The position numbers and the translations under genes are program-made. Shown piece after piece: positions 37,032 through 47,005 of a stretch of 64,000 nt of DNA. The stretch is taken from positions 62,001 to 126,000 of the forward strand of contig NZ_FZNW01000014.1 of assembly GCF_900188115.1 (NCBI RefSeq). Reading direction: 5' to 3'. Origin of the DNA: Haloechinothrix alba (lineage in GTDB: Bacteria; Actinomycetota; Actinomycetes; Mycobacteriales; Pseudonocardiaceae). Every line of letters begins with the position of its first letter. Positions within the stretch are counted from its first letter, which is position 1. The notes beneath the pieces are model-generated. The model searched no databases, had not been told where the DNA came from, and saw nothing but the letters and a program-made list of their open reading frames with translations.

Positions 37032-39334
37032 GCCAGGCCCACCCCCAGACCCGGCCGCACGTGGAGACGGTCACGCACGCCGAGGCGACCCCGGAGGAGC
37101 CGCAGCCCTACACCGAGCTGGGACTCGCCGACGACGAGTACGCCCGGATCAGGTCGATCCTCGGGCGCAGGCCCACCGAGGCCGAGCTGGCGATGTACTC
37201 GGTGATGTGGAGCGAGCACTGCTCCTACAAGTCCTCCAAGGTGCACTGGCGGCACTGGAAGGAGAACACCACCGAGGAGATGCGGGCCAAGATGCTCGCG
37301 GGGATCGGGGAGAACGCCGGTGTCGTCGACATCGGGGACGGCTGGGCCGTCACGTTCAAGATCGAGTCCCACAACCACCCGTCCTATGTGGAGCCCTACC
37401 AGGGTGCGGCTACCGGCGTCGGCGGCATCGTGCGGGACATCATCGCGATGGGCGCGCGGCCGCTCGCGCTGCTGGACTCGTTGCGGTTCGGTGCGGCAGA
37501 GGCCACCGACACCAAGCGGGTGCTGCCAGGAGTGACCGCGGGAATCAGCGGCTACGGCAACTGCCTCGGCCTGCCGAACATCGGCGGCGAGGTCGTCTTC
37601 GACACCACCTACCAGGGCAACCCGCTGGTCAACGCCATGTGCGTCGGGGCGATGCGTGCCGAGGACCTGCACCTGGCGCACGCTTCCGGCACGGGCAACA
37701 AGGTCATCCTGTTCGGCGCCCGCACCGGGCTGGACGGGATCGGCGGGGTGTCCGTCCTCGCCTCGGAGACGTTCACGGGTGAGGAGTCCGGCAGCGGCCG
37801 CAAGAAGCTGCCCTCCGTCCAGGTCGGGGACCCGTTCACCGAGAAGGTGCTGATCGAGTGCTGCCTCGAGCTGTTCCGCGAGGAGCTGGTCGTGGGCATC
37901 CAGGACCTCGGGGGTGCGGGCCTGTCCTGTGCCACCAGCGAGCTGGCGTCCGCGGGTGACGGGGGTATGCGGGTCGAGCTGGACCGGGTGCCGCTGCGCG
38001 CGGAGGGCATGACACCCGCCGAGGTGCTCTCCAGCGAGTCCCAGGAGCGGATGTGCGCTGTGGTGCGCCCGGAGGACCTGGACGCGTTCCTGCGCGTGTG
38101 CGCCAAGTGGGACGTTCTGGTCACCGAGATCGGTGAGGTCACCGACGGGGAGCGGCTGGAGATCACCTGGCACGGCGAGACGGTCGTGGACGTGCCGCCG
38201 CGCTCGCTGGCGCACGAGGGCCCGGAGTACCACCGCCCGATCCAGCGACCCGCCGCCCAGGATGCGCTGCAGGCGGACAGCCCGGACCGGTTGCCGCGCC
38301 CGTCCGGGGCCACCGAGCTACGGGAGACGGTGCTGCGGATGGCGGCCTCGCCGAACCTCTGCTCGCGTAGCTGGGTCACCGACCAGTACGACCGCTACGT
38401 GCGGGGCGGGACCGTGCTCGCCCAGCCTGCCGACTCCGGCATGATCATGGTGGACGAGCGCACGGGCAGGGGTGTGGCCGCCGCGACCGACTGCAACGGC
38501 AGGTACGTCAAGCTCGACCCGTACACCGGCACGCAGCTGGCCCTTGCCGAGGCCTACCGCAACGTGGCGACCGGCGGGGCGACACCGCTGGCGGTGACGA
38601 ACTGCCTGAACTTCGGGTCCGCAGAGGACCCCGGCGTGATGTGGCAGTTCGAGCAGGCCGTGCGCGGCCTCGCGGAGGGCTGTGCCGAGCTGGGCATCCC
38701 GGTGACGGGCGGCAATGTCAGCTTCTACAACCAGACCGGTGACACCGCCGTGCTGCCCACCCCGGTCGTCGGTGTGCTCGGCGTGCTCGACGACGTGCGC
38801 CGCCGCATCCCGACCGGCATCGGCGGTGAGCCCGGTGAGACCCTGTTGCTGCTCGGCGAGACCGCCGAGGAGTTCGGCGGCTCGGACTGGGCGGACGTGG
38901 TGCACGGGCACCTCGGCGGGCTGCCTCCGGCCGTCGACCTGCGGCGGGAGAAGCTGCTCGCGGAGGTCCTGATCGCGGGCTCCCGGGACGGCATGATCTC
39001 GGCGGCGCACGACCTCTCCGGGGGTGGTCTGGCCCAGACCCTGGTGGAGACGGTGCTCATCGGGCAGACCGGCGCGCGGGTGGTACTCGCCGACGATCAG
39101 GACCCGTTCGTGCAACTGTTCTCCGAGTCCGCAGGCCGGGTCCTGGTCGCGGTGCCGCGTACCGAGGAGCTGCGGTTCACCGAGCTGTGCACCGCGCGCG
39201 GGCTGCCGTGGCGCAGGACCGGTGTGGTCGACCCGGAATCGGACGCGCTGGAGATCCAGGACATCGCCACCTTCGGCCTCGGTGAGCTGCGCGAGGCGTG
39301 GGAGTCGACGCTGCCCGGCCTGTACGGGGCCTGA
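37028..39334 (+). CDS. purL: Phosphoribosylformylglycinamidine synthase subunit PurL (synthase)
   Basis: A 768-residue small-type PurL that phosphorylates the FGAR amide oxygen and adds ammonia to give FGAM. Motifs: [19 protein letters not shown] (~52-70), [28 protein letters not shown] (~115-140, ATP and Mg ligands), [31 protein letters not shown], and the repeated second half [12 protein letters not shown] and [16 protein letters not shown] 37028 overlaps the purQ stop and is the correct start; a longer in-frame extension is antisense-like sequence inside purQ. The gene ends 21 bases before convergent mgtE. Confidence 0.98.
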   Translation: MSQAHPQTRPHVETVTHAEATPEEPQPYTELGLADDEYARIRSILGRRPTEAELAMYSVMWSEHCSYKSSKVHWRHWKENTTEEMRAKMLAGIGENAGVVDIGDGWAVTFKIESHNHPSYVEPYQGAATGVGGIVRDIIAMGARPLALLDSLRFGAAEATDTKRVLPGVTAGISGYGNCLGLPNIGGEVVFDTTYQGNPLVNAMCVGAMRAEDLHLAHASGTGNKVILFGARTGLDGIGGVSVLASETFTGEESGSGRKKLPSVQVGDPFTEKVLIECCLELFREELVVGIQDLGGAGLSCATSELASAGDGGMRVELDRVPLRAEGMTPAEVLSSESQERMCAVVRPEDLDAFLRVCAKWDVLVTEIGEVTDGERLEITWHGETVVDVPPRSLAHEGPEYHRPIQRPAAQDALQADSPDRLPRPSGATELRETVLRMAASPNLCSRSWVTDQYDRYVRGGTVLAQPADSGMIMVDERTGRGVAAATDCNGRYVKLDPYTGTQLALAEAYRNVATGGATPLAVTNCLNFGSAEDPGVMWQFEQAVRGLAEGCAELGIPVTGGNVSFYNQTGDTAVLPTPVVGVLGVLDDVRRRIPTGIGGEPGETLLLLGETAEEFGGSDWADVVHGHLGGLPPAVDLRREKLLAEVLIAGSRDGMISAAHDLSGGGLAQTLVETVLIGQTGARVVLADDQDPFVQLFSESAGRVLVAVPRTEELRFTELCTARGLPWRRTGVVDPESDALEIQDIATFGLGELREAWESTLPGLYGA

Positions 39335-39355
39335 GCGGGGTGCCGCCCGCAGGGC

Positions 39356-40693
39356 CTACAGCGCCGGGTGCACGGCCAGCGCGATGAGGAAGTAGAACAC
39401 CAGGCCCGTGGCGTCCACGAAGGTCGTGACCAGGGGAGCCGACACCACTGCCGGATCGATGCCGACGCGCTTGGCCAGCAGCGGCATGGTGCCGCCGATG
39501 ATCGCCGCCCACACGCAGATCAGCACCAGCGACAGCGACACGGCGATACCCACGTTGAGATCGCCGACGAGGATCATGCCGAGCACGAAGGTGACCGCGG
39601 CCAGGGTCAGGCCGAGCAGCAGGCCCACGCGGGACTCCCGGAACGCCACGCGTAACACGTCGCCGGTGCGCAGCTCGCCGACGGCGAGCGCGCGGACAGC
39701 GGCCGTCGCGGCCTGGGCGCCGGCGTTGCCGCCGGTCCCGACCAGCATCGGGATGAAGATCGCCAGCTGCACGACGGTCTCGAGTTCCTCCTCGAAGAAG
39801 TCGAGCACGCCGATCGTCAGGCTCGCGGCGAGCAGCAGCAGCATCAGCCAGATCACCCGGGACCAGGCGAGCTGGAGCACGCTGACCGCCATGTAGTGCC
39901 CGGTCCACGGTGCTGTGGCGGACTGCCGGGCGACGTCCTCGGTGTCGGCTGCCTCGATGACCTCGACGGCGTCGTCGATGGTGAGCAGCCCGATCACGCG
40001 ATCCTCGCTGTCCACGACGGTGAGGTCGAGCAGGTTGGCTTCCTGCATCAGGCGCGCCGCGGCCTCGGAGTCGTCCGTGGCCTTGGCCGTCGGGACCTCG
40101 CTGTCGGCGAGCTCGGCGACGGTGGTGTTCTCGTCACTGATGACGAGGTCGCGCAACGCCACGACGCCCTGGAACCGCCTGCTGTTGTCCACGACAGGGA
40201 GGGTGTAGACGGTCTCTGCGTCGATGCCCTTGGCGCGCACCGTCGCCAGCGCCTGCTGCGCGGTCAGCGAGCCACGCAGCAGCACGGCCTTGGGGCTCAT
40301 ATGGCGGCCGACCGTGCCCTCGTCGTAGCCGAGCAGCCGCGCGGTCATGGCGCGCTCGCCCTCGCTCAGCCCGGAGAGGACACGCTGGGCGAACTTGGCG
40401 GGAGCCTCGCCGAGCAACCGCGCCCGGTCGTCGGGATCCATCGCCTCGACGAGCTCGCCGAACGCCTTGTCGCGCAGGCCGTAGAGGATCTTCTGCTGAT
40501 CGACCGGATCCAGCTCCTCGAACACGTCGATGGCGCGGTCCTTGTCGAGTAACCGGAACAGCAGGACGGCTGTGAGCGAGTCGCTGCGGCCGAGCTCGTC
40601 GGCGATCTCGTACGGCGCGTGCTCGCCGAGCCATTGCTGCATGCCGGGTACGTCGTTGGCCTCAACCAGCTCACTGAGCGTGTCGGTCGCCAT
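39356..40693 (-). CDS. mgtE: Magnesium transporter MgtE
   Basis: A 445-residue Mg2+ channel. The N-terminal superhelical MgtE_N domain (residues ~20-125, with LGRSDSLTAVLLFRLLDKDRAIDVFEEL) is followed by paired CBS domains (~125-255, ending LLTIDDAVEVIEAADTED). Five membrane segments follow (~280-445) with PMLVGTGGNAGAQAAT and the selectivity-region PLVTTFVDATGLVFYF. ATG 40693 has GGAGG just upstream. The cytoplasmic domains close the pore when Mg2+ is plentiful. Next to it on the same strand is a Pro-rich DUF4878-like gene, as in the mycobacterial mgtE-Rv0361 pair, but here the pair lies beside purL instead of beside fba. Confidence 0.96.
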   Translation of the reverse strand: MATDTLSELVEANDVPGMQQWLGEHAPYEIADELGRSDSLTAVLLFRLLDKDRAIDVFEELDPVDQQKILYGLRDKAFGELVEAMDPDDRARLLGEAPAKFAQRVLSGLSEGERAMTARLLGYDEGTVGRHMSPKAVLLRGSLTAQQALATVRAKGIDAETVYTLPVVDNSRRFQGVVALRDLVISDENTTVAELADSEVPTAKATDDSEAAARLMQEANLLDLTVVDSEDRVIGLLTIDDAVEVIEAADTEDVARQSATAPWTGHYMAVSVLQLAWSRVIWLMLLLLAASLTIGVLDFFEEELETVVQLAIFIPMLVGTGGNAGAQAATAAVRALAVGELRTGDVLRVAFRESRVGLLLGLTLAAVTFVLGMILVGDLNVGIAVSLSLVLICVWAAIIGGTMPLLAKRVGIDPAVVSAPLVTTFVDATGLVFYFLIALAVHPAL

Positions 40694-40825
40694 GGCTCCT
40701 CCGGTCTGGTCGCTGGGGTACCCGGTGGGTTGTGACGGGAAAGCCGGAACGGGACCGCGTCGTCCGCTCCCGGTGTGACTCTACGGGCCGGGAGAACCAC
40801 GGGTAACCGGCACCGGTGCTGTTGG

Positions 40826-41179
40826 TCACTCTATGTTGTCGACGCGCCAGTCGCCGTCCTCGGTGCCCAGTACCAGTGTGACGGCGAGTTCGGGGTTGTC
40901 GGTGGCCGCGTCGGTGGCGATCTCCATCGGCACCGTGGCTCGCGAGTCCGACTCCTCGGTGACCTCACCGGTGAGCGTGACCCGCTCCTGCATCATCTCG
41001 GACGTGTCGAGCAGCTCCTACGTGGGCTCCGAGTCCCGTTGCACGACCATGACCTGCTGGCAGATCACCGCGTTCATCGGTTCAGGGGCCCGGTCGTTCC
41101 AGCCCTCGACGAAGGTGGTGGCGACCTCAGCGGGGTCGTTGCTGCCCGGCGGTCGCGCGGGTTGCCGTGGACGCGCCAC
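40826..41179 (-). pseudogene. DUF4878-like domain gene interrupted by an amber codon
   Basis: Reading from GTG 41179, the minus strand gives SNDPAEVATTFVEGWNDRAPEPMNAVICQQ and then a TAG (41018-41020). It continues in the same frame with ELLDTSEMMQERVTLTGEVTEES and ends GDWRVDNIE at 40826-40828. The domain parallels the first repeat in the adjacent intact protein ([26 protein letters not shown]...ISVTGPAE), so it is probably a decayed duplicate. A real 53-residue truncated product cannot be excluded. It has no signal peptide of its own. Confidence 0.6.
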
Positions 41180-41211
41180 CGTCCAGCGTACCCCGCAGGA
41201 ACGCGCTCCTG

Positions 41212-42432
41212 TCAGAATAGGCCGAAGCTGCTGACGCACCACGAGCCGCTGTCGCCTGCGACCATGAGGTTGCCTTCCGCGTCGCGCCCGCCGCGGGAAC
41301 CGGCGAGGTTGACGCTGATCCAGTCCTCGAGTGCCATGTCCGGCTCGGAGCCGGAGATCGTCGCGTCGTCGGCGACCGCGCGTTCGATGGCGTCCTCGAT
41401 CACGTCGGCGGCGTCGTCGCAGAGCATGTCGACCGCCGCACCGTCGTCCCCGTCGTTGATCGCGTCGACGAACTCCTCGATCGCGGCCATGCCCTCCTCG
41501 TCGGCCTCGACGTTCGTGTCGCCGCCGGGCGCATCGCCCCCCGGTACGTCGTCGGCGGGACCGTCGTCGGGCGTGCCTGCCGGGTCCGCGGTGACCATGT
41601 CGTCGATGCACCAGCCGTCCTCGTCGACGAGCACGAGTCGCAGGTTCACCGAGGACGCGCCGGTATCCGGGTCGGCCGCGACGTCGGATTCCAGGGCGAT
41701 GGGCACGGTAGCCCCGTCGTCGGAGGTCTCGGCCGGTCCGGTGACGCTGATGTGCTCGTCGTTCGATGCCGAGTCGTCGATCAGTTGCTGGTCGATCTCC
41801 TTGCGCTGCGCGTAGCTCGAGTCGGTGCACATGACCGCGCGGGTGGCTTCGAGGTCGCGGTCGTTGACGGCGGTGGCGAACGACTCGGCGATCTCATCGG
41901 GGTCATCGCCGCTGAGGAAGAACCCCGGTGCGACGAACCCGGTGACCAGCAGGGCGGCAAGCGCGAGCACGCCGAGCCCGCCTGCCCCGAGGCCGACCCA
42001 CAGGCCGGTGCGTTTCTTGGGGGGTGGTCCGGCGAACCCGGGGCCGTAGCCACCTCCGGGAGGCATACCCCCGGGAGGCATCCCACCCGGGGGCTGAGCA
42101 CCCGGGTGGTAGCCGCCGGGCGGCGGGTAGCCACCCTGGCCGTACGGGTCGCCGTGACCCGGATAGCCACCCTGCTGGCCGAACCCGCCACCCGGTGGCT
42201 GTCCGGGTTGCTGCGGGTGGCCCCACTGCCCGTACTGATCGGGTTGCTGGGGATAGCCGCCCTGGCCGTAGGGGTACGGCTGCTGGCCGGGCCCGCCCGG
42301 TTGCGCCGGTCCTGGTTGTTGTGGCTGTCCCGGGTAACCACCGTGTTGGGGAGGACGTCCGTGCTGGCCGCCGCCGGCAGGCCCACCGTGATCGTGCGGA
42401 TCGGGCTGTCCCGGCTGCGATGGATACGTCAT
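41212..42432 (-). CDS. Pro/Gly/Gln-rich membrane protein with tandem DUF4878-like domains
   Basis: A 406-residue protein. The disordered N-terminus (~1-140) is dominated by PGQP, GGYP and PGGM repeats. [16 protein letters not shown] leads into one hydrophobic segment (~150-172). Outside the membrane come two related domains, one starting [17 protein letters not shown] with VMC, and one starting [27 protein letters not shown], each with a cysteine that may form a disulfide. The layout equals mycobacterial Rv0361, also next to mgtE. ATG 42432 follows GGGGAGGA. Function unknown; a surface-exposed, envelope-associated role is inferred. Confidence 0.75.
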   Translation of the reverse strand: MTYPSQPGQPDPHDHGGPAGGGQHGRPPQHGGYPGQPQQPGPAQPGGPGQQPYPYGQGGYPQQPDQYGQWGHPQQPGQPPGGGFGQQGGYPGHGDPYGQGGYPPPGGYHPGAQPPGGMPPGGMPPGGGYGPGFAGPPPKKRTGLWVGLGAGGLGVLALAALLVTGFVAPGFFLSGDDPDEIAESFATAVNDRDLEATRAVMCTDSSYAQRKEIDQQLIDDSASNDEHISVTGPAETSDDGATVPIALESDVAADPDTGASSVNLRLVLVDEDGWCIDDMVTADPAGTPDDGPADDVPGGDAPGGDTNVEADEEGMAAIEEFVDAINDGDDGAAVDMLCDDAADVIEDAIERAVADDATISGSEPDMALEDWISVNLAGSRGGRDAEGNLMVAGDSGSWCVSSFGLF

Positions 42433-42635
42433 ACGAGTCCTCCCCAAGAAGTCGTGTCGCTGCCGTGCTCATCCGGTGGGATGCGCCACGACGAGGTGAC
42501 GTTCCATCGCCCGAGCCCGAGCACGCATCATGCCGCAGCCTATTCGACGTGTGCGACGCACCTGACCCGGTGTCGGCACCGCGGGGCTGTCACCGGTAAG
42601 CCCCTGGCGACCGTCCCGGGTCGGCGGGTGGGCAG

Positions 42636-43493
42636 CTACCCCTTGGCGATGGCGCGGAGCTGGCTGCGCGTGCCGTTGAACTCGTTCTTGTCGATCGGGT
42701 CGTCGGTGTACTGCCAGAACGAGTGGTAGTGCCAACCGGAAGGGAGATCGCCGACCCGGTCGGAGTAGCGCGCGATCCACAGCGGGGCTGTCTCGCCGAA
42801 GTCGTGCTCGTCCCCCACGCACTTCTCCCACCAGCTCGTCGAGGTGTAGAAGATCGGGTAGCGACCGGTGCGGTCGGCGTAGGTGTCGTGGAAGTCCTGG
42901 ATCCAGTCGACCATCTCCGACTCGGACTTGTCGTAGCAGTCTTCGCCGTACGGGTTGTACTCCAGGTCGGCCACCCCGGGAAGGGTCTTCCCGTCTCCAC
43001 TCCACAGGCCACCGTTGTCGATGAAGAAGTTCGCCTGGGCCGCGCCGCTGGAACGGTCCGGAAGGGCGAAGTGGTACGCGCCGCGGATCATCCCGACGTC
43101 GTACGACCCGTTGTACTGCTGGGTGAAGTACGGGTTCGTGTACCCGGTCCCCTCGGTGGCCTTCACGAAAGCGAACCGCTTGCCCTCGTCCCACCAGTAC
43201 TCCCAGTCGACGTCCCGCTGCCAACCGCTGACGTCGATCCCCAGGACGTCCGAGTCCCGTGAAGCGTCGGCCTCGCTCTCCTCGTCCGAGGTGGACTCGC
43301 GGTCGGACTTCTCGACTCGCTCGATCTGCGAGCCCATCGGAGTGCTGTGCGCGCGCACCTGCGCGTCCTTCTCGTCAGCCTCGTCAGCGGCGTGTGCAAC
43401 CTGCTGGGCCGTCGAGCCGATCAACAGGGCGCACGTCGCCAGCACGCTTGTCAGCCTGCGTGGGCCGTGTCTCGGTACCGTACCGGATCTCAC
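42636..43493 (-). CDS. Secreted glycoside hydrolase family 25 (lysozyme-like)
   Basis: A 285-residue exported muramidase-like protein. A basic start and hydrophobic stretch (LTSVLATCALLIGSTAQQVAHAAD) form a signal peptide cleaved near residue 35, then a charged linker. The GH25 domain (~83-285) begins LGIDVSGWQRDVDWEYW and contains FAFVKATEGTGYTNPYF, IRGAYHFALP and the catalytic D-x-E region LPGVADLEYNPYG, ending SFWQYTDDPIDKNEFNGT. Such enzymes cut between MurNAc and GlcNAc. GTG 43493 follows GGGAGGG. It may remodel the cell wall or attack competitors. Confidence 0.92.
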   Translation of the reverse strand: MRSGTVPRHGPRRLTSVLATCALLIGSTAQQVAHAADEADEKDAQVRAHSTPMGSQIERVEKSDRESTSDEESEADASRDSDVLGIDVSGWQRDVDWEYWWDEGKRFAFVKATEGTGYTNPYFTQQYNGSYDVGMIRGAYHFALPDRSSGAAQANFFIDNGGLWSGDGKTLPGVADLEYNPYGEDCYDKSESEMVDWIQDFHDTYADRTGRYPIFYTSTSWWEKCVGDEHDFGETAPLWIARYSDRVGDLPSGWHYHSFWQYTDDPIDKNEFNGTRSQLRAIAKG

Positions 43494-43712
43494 GCTGATG
43501 CCCTCCCGGATGCCGCGGTCTTGGTTGGCCTGGATACCCGGGTCGTCGTGCTGGTCTCACGGGGAGCAGGGGCAGCACACGACCCAAGATCCATTTTTCG
43601 CACAGCATCGCGGCTCGATCAGACCGGTTCGATCTATCGTGTGTCACTCGACCGAGGGGTGCTTACGGTGTGGCTACGTTGCCGCGCCGGGAGAGAGGTC
43701 TCGTCCGCCGGT

Positions 43713-44315
43713 TCAGCGCTGCTGCTCCGCGGACCGCAGCTGCCGTGCCGGCACCACGGCGGTGACCGCTTCGTGCGGGTTGATGGCCAGCGGATGGCCT
43801 GCGAGGAACGGCAGCAGCTGGCGGCCCGTGACCATCCGTGCTCCCGGCCAGTCCGCGGGAATCATCTCGCGGCTGGTGTAGGCGGGCACGACCACCCGGC
43901 CGGTGCGGTCGTAGAAACCGGTGAGGTGATCCTGCTGCGGAGCCATGGCGTAGACGTACAGCGTCGAGCGCAGGACGAGCGGCGGCAGCTCGGAAGCGGA
44001 ACGGTGCTGCGCGTCGACCAGCTGCATGAGCTCTTCCAGCTCGCTCTGCGGTTCCGGGTAGCCCAACGCCTTCGGCGACGGGCGGTAGCTCTCGTTGGGG
44101 TGGAACGTCGCTCCTACCTCGCCGTCGCTGTCCACCGGGTACGAGCCCACCACAGCCCAGGACGGAACCGCCTCGTCCGCGTCGAAGGCCTCGTCTATCA
44201 CGTTCAACCAGGTGTTCGGGTTGGCGCGGGCATGCGCGCGCATGGCTTCGGTGATGGGAGGTGCCGCCGGGGTGCGGCGTCGTGTCGTCCGCCCCGGCTC
44301 GTGTGACTGCGCCAA
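43713..44315 (-). CDS. Type VII secretion-associated (SseB-like) protein
   Basis: A 200-residue protein with no signal peptide. ITEAMRAHARANPNTWLNVIDEAFDADEAVPSWAVVGSY and the C-terminal SseB-type strand-helix block (STLYVYAMAPQQDHLTGFYD, then GRQLLPFLAGHPLAINP) resemble actinobacterial proteins named type VII secretion system-associated. TTG 44315 is chosen because GGGGAG lies just upstream and it gives a sensible N-terminus; TTG starts are uncommon. No ESX genes adjoin it, the nearest related loci being the PE/PPE/EspG set 34 kb away. Function is inferred only by family name. Confidence 0.65.
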   Translation of the reverse strand: MAQSHEPGRTTRRRTPAAPPITEAMRAHARANPNTWLNVIDEAFDADEAVPSWAVVGSYPVDSDGEVGATFHPNESYRPSPKALGYPEPQSELEELMQLVDAQHRSASELPPLVLRSTLYVYAMAPQQDHLTGFYDRTGRVVVPAYTSREMIPADWPGARMVTGRQLLPFLAGHPLAINPHEAVTAVVPARQLRSAEQQR

Positions 44316-44459
44316 ATTCGCTCCCCGGTTCCGGCGTGACGTCGGTTACTCGGTCATCGTAGAGGGTTGGTGACCGCCGGACGCATCCGGCGATCGCGTG
44401 GCGCACCCGCCTTCGGGCGACGAACGATCCTGGACGGGCGAGCGCCTGTCCCAGCACCG

Positions 44460-44523
44460 CTGGGCTGCCATCACTGGGCTGCGGTCACTGGGCTGCCATC
44501 ACTAGGCTGCCATCACTAGGCTG
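44460..44523. repeat. 14-bp tandem repeat before sterol-carrier-like gene
   Basis: Four direct copies of CTGGGCTGCCATCA with one- or two-base variants (44460-44473, 44474-44487, 44488-44501, 44502-44515) are followed by a partial copy. The array ends six bases before the GTG of the next gene, so copy number could affect its promoter or leader. Confidence 0.8.
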
Positions 44524-44528
44524 GGAGC

Positions 44529-44912
44529 GTGGCATCGACGAAGCGCGCCCCGGATCCCGGCGCGGTACGCCAAGCACTCGCCGGGATGTCCGGCTGGCTC
44601 GATGGCACAGCGGACCAACCGGCGCGGGCGGAACTCGGCGAGGCCGTCCGGCTGAGCCTGCGCTCGCTGGAGCATCGCGCCCCCGGACGCAGCGTCGAGG
44701 TGCGGGTTCCCCCGTTCGCGGCGGTCCAGTGCCTCGACGGGCCACGGCACACCAGGGGAACCCCGCCCAACGTGGTCGAGACCGACCCGCGGACGTGGCT
44801 GGAGCTCGCGTCGGGCCGGCTGGCGTGGGACGAGGTCGTGCGCGACGGCCGGGTCAGTGTTTCCGGCAACCGCGCCGACCTGTCCACCCTGCTGCCCCTT
44901 GTGCCTGCCTGA
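44529..44912 (+). CDS. Sterol-carrier-family-like protein
   Basis: A 127-residue protein of the family called sterol carrier (SCP-x-like) in Actinobacteria, with VEVRVPPFAAVQCLDGPRHTRGTPPNVVETDPRTWLELASGRLAWDEVV and a final VSVSGNRADLSTLLPL, the usual C-terminal strand and helix. It occurs next to purF in mycobacteria (Rv0807), as it nearly does here, with two regulator-type genes inserted between. GTG 44529 follows a short tandem repeat. Lipid binding is not shown for this group. Confidence 0.8.
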   Translation: MASTKRAPDPGAVRQALAGMSGWLDGTADQPARAELGEAVRLSLRSLEHRAPGRSVEVRVPPFAAVQCLDGPRHTRGTPPNVVETDPRTWLELASGRLAWDEVVRDGRVSVSGNRADLSTLLPLVPA

Positions 44913-44930
44913 ACGAGCCCGCCCGGCGCG

Positions 44931-45767
44931 TCAGGGCTTGCGCGCGACCCCGCCCGCGATGCAGTGCGACACCTGGCTCGGCTCTCCGAGCATCGGCCCG
45001 TCCGGCCACCACTCGAAGCACTTGGCGACTCCGGGTTCGACCATTTCCAAGCCGTTGAACAGCTCCTCGATCTGGCGCCTGGTGCGGAACGTTCCGGAGC
45101 CCATCGGGCTGTGCCGGAATACCTCCTCCATCCTGCGGGCCACCTCGCTGTGCTCGTTCTCCGGGTCGAGGAAGTGGCTGATCGCCACGTACGAACCGGA
45201 AGGCAGCGCGTCGATGTACTCCCGCATGATCTCGGCAGGGCGGTCCTCCGGACCCTCGAAGTGGTGCAATGTGCCGAGCTGGAGGAAGGCGAGCGGCTCG
45301 GTGAAGTCGATGTGCTTGCGGACGACTTCGTCCTCGAGGACGGACTGCGGGTCGAAAATGTCCGCAGGAGAGAAGTGCGTCAGGTCGTTCTCCTCGAGAA
45401 GGGCACGACCGTGTGCGAGTACCACCGGGTCGTTGTCGATGTAGACCACACGCGCGTCCGGGTTGGTGCGCTGCACGGCCTGGTGGATGTTCTCGGCAGT
45501 CGGCAGGCCGGAGCCGCAGTCGAGGAACTGGTTGATGCCGGTCTGGCGCGCCAGGAAGCGGCAGACGCGAATCAGGAACGCCCGGTTGTCCTGCGCGAGC
45601 TCCTGGGCTTCCGGGGCCTTGGCCTGTACGCCGTGGAAGACCTCGCGGTCGATCTGGTAGTTGTCCTTGCCCCCCAGGAAGGCGTCGTAGACGCGCGCGA
45701 TGCTGGCTCGCGTCGGATCAACCCCTACCGGAACGCGCTCGTCGGACTGGGATGACGTGCTAGTCAT
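44931..45767 (-). CDS. S-adenosyl-methionine-dependent methyltransferase, DUF574 family
   Basis: A 278-residue protein of the actinobacterial DUF574 family. The N-terminal block PTRASIARVYDAFLGGKDNYQIDREV (residues ~18-43) and the SAM loop FLDCGSGLPTAENIHQA, then ARVVYIDNDPVVLAHGRALL, are diagnostic. Such proteins are multiplied in actinomycetes and often sit beside Scr1 and DUF397 genes, exactly as here. Substrate unknown. ATG 45767 has GAGG upstream. It is divergent from the Scr1-type regulator across 189 bases containing a GTGCAATGTGCAC site. Confidence 0.9.
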   Translation of the reverse strand: MTSTSSQSDERVPVGVDPTRASIARVYDAFLGGKDNYQIDREVFHGVQAKAPEAQELAQDNRAFLIRVCRFLARQTGINQFLDCGSGLPTAENIHQAVQRTNPDARVVYIDNDPVVLAHGRALLEENDLTHFSPADIFDPQSVLEDEVVRKHIDFTEPLAFLQLGTLHHFEGPEDRPAEIMREYIDALPSGSYVAISHFLDPENEHSEVARRMEEVFRHSPMGSGTFRTRRQIEELFNGLEMVEPGVAKCFEWWPDGPMLGEPSQVSHCIAGGVARKP

Positions 45768-45827
45768 CGAACACCTCGCTAGGCTTCGTCGTATCGCAGA
45801 TCACACATAGGGTAGTGGTAAGCCTAC

Positions 45828-45840
45828 GTGCAATGTGCAC
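45828..45840. promoter_or_regulatory. Candidate operator GTGCAATGTGCAC
   Basis: The near-palindrome GTGCAATGTGCAC lies in the promoter region between the DUF574 methyltransferase and the Scr1 regulator. Related TGCA-spaced sequences recur before the DUF397 gene (47006-47078), suggesting a shared binding site, possibly for the Scr1 protein (inference). Confidence 0.45.
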
Positions 45841-45956
45841 CCGTACGGGAGGCTTGTCGCACGGAACGACCAACGGTGTGTGATTGGTCGATTGCGCTGC
45901 GCGTAGTACACTCCGTGGGGTTATTAGCCTGACCTGCGACGACACGAGGGTGCGAT

Positions 45957-46868
45957 ATGACTTCTTCGGCGCGCGGTGCTTCTCCTGGGGATTCCTCCGG
46001 CAATTCGTCCGGGGCCGAGTCCGGCGGCGCTCCGACGGCGCGGCGAATGATCCTCGGTGCGTGGCTGCGCAAGCTACGCGAGGAGATGGGTATCACGCGT
46101 GCGGCCGCCGGCGAACAGATCCGCGGTTCCGAGTCCAAGATGAGCCGCCTCGAGCTGGGCCGTGTCGGCTTCAAGAAGCGCGATGTCCTCGACCTGCTCA
46201 CCGTCTACGGGGTGCATGATCCCGACGAGCGCAAGATGTACGAGGACATGGTCGACCAGTGCAACCAGCCCGGGTGGTGGCAGGGCTACACCGAGGTCAT
46301 CCCGTCGTGGTTCAGTGCATACGTCGGGCTGGAGGAAGTGGCCTCGCGAATTCAGAGTTTCGAGCTGCAGTTCGTGCCCGGCCTGCTGCAGACGGAGGAC
46401 TATGCGCGGGCTGTCGTCTGCAACGCGCGTAGCGGTATGACCGAAGGGGAGATCGACGAGCGCGTCGCGCTGCGCGTGCGCCGCCAGAAACTGCTGGCGC
46501 GTCCGGACGCTCCCCGGTTCTGGTGCGTGATCGACGAGTCCGTGCTGCACCGGCCGATCGGCGGCCGCAAGGTACTGCGGGGTCAGATCGACGCGTTGCT
46601 CGAGCTGACCACCATGCCGCACATCACGCTGCAGGTGTTGCCGTACGACCGCAGCGGGCAGGCCGTGGAGGGCGCGTTCTCGTTGCTGCGGTTCGCCGAG
46701 CCCGAGCTGCCGGACGTGGCCTACGTCGAGTACCTCACCGGCGCGCACTATATCGAGCGGCTCGACGAGCTCGAGGTCTACGCTCGAGCGCTGGACCGCC
46801 TCGCCGTCGACGCCGAGACCCCGGAGCAGAGCCGCCAGATGCTGTCCAAGGTCCGCGTGCAGACCTGA
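45957..46868 (+). CDS. Scr1/WhiJ-type XRE regulator with DUF5753 domain
   Basis: A 303-residue transcription factor. After a disordered Ser/Gly-rich start, the helix-turn-helix (residues ~33-90) reads LGAWLRKLREEMGITRAAAGEQIRGSESKMSRLELGR. The DUF5753 domain (~110-300) is complete with FELQFVPGLLQTEDYARAV, DESVLHRPIGG, LRGQIDALLEL, ITLQVLPYDRSGQAVEGAFSLL and VAYVEYLTG. These proteins usually act with a small DUF397 partner, here encoded downstream, in development and antibiotic control in streptomycetes. It is the intact counterpart of the remnant at 28.3-29.1 kb. Confidence 0.92.
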   Translation: MTSSARGASPGDSSGNSSGAESGGAPTARRMILGAWLRKLREEMGITRAAAGEQIRGSESKMSRLELGRVGFKKRDVLDLLTVYGVHDPDERKMYEDMVDQCNQPGWWQGYTEVIPSWFSAYVGLEEVASRIQSFELQFVPGLLQTEDYARAVVCNARSGMTEGEIDERVALRVRRQKLLARPDAPRFWCVIDESVLHRPIGGRKVLRGQIDALLELTTMPHITLQVLPYDRSGQAVEGAFSLLRFAEPELPDVAYVEYLTGAHYIERLDELEVYARALDRLAVDAETPEQSRQMLSKVRVQT

Positions 46869-47005
46869 TTCCCCGGTGCCCGCGTATCCGGTCGGTCCGT
46901 GCGTCTCAGTTACCGAGCGCGTCCGGATGCTCCGGTAGGGACAACGGCAATCGCGATCGTTGTCACCCGTATCAGTGATTGATGACGAGCTGCCCGTACG
47001 GCGTC

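Noticed and set aside
43600-43660. Possible tRNA from a GGTTCGATC-like stretch
   Set aside because: No cloverleaf arms could be drawn around it.
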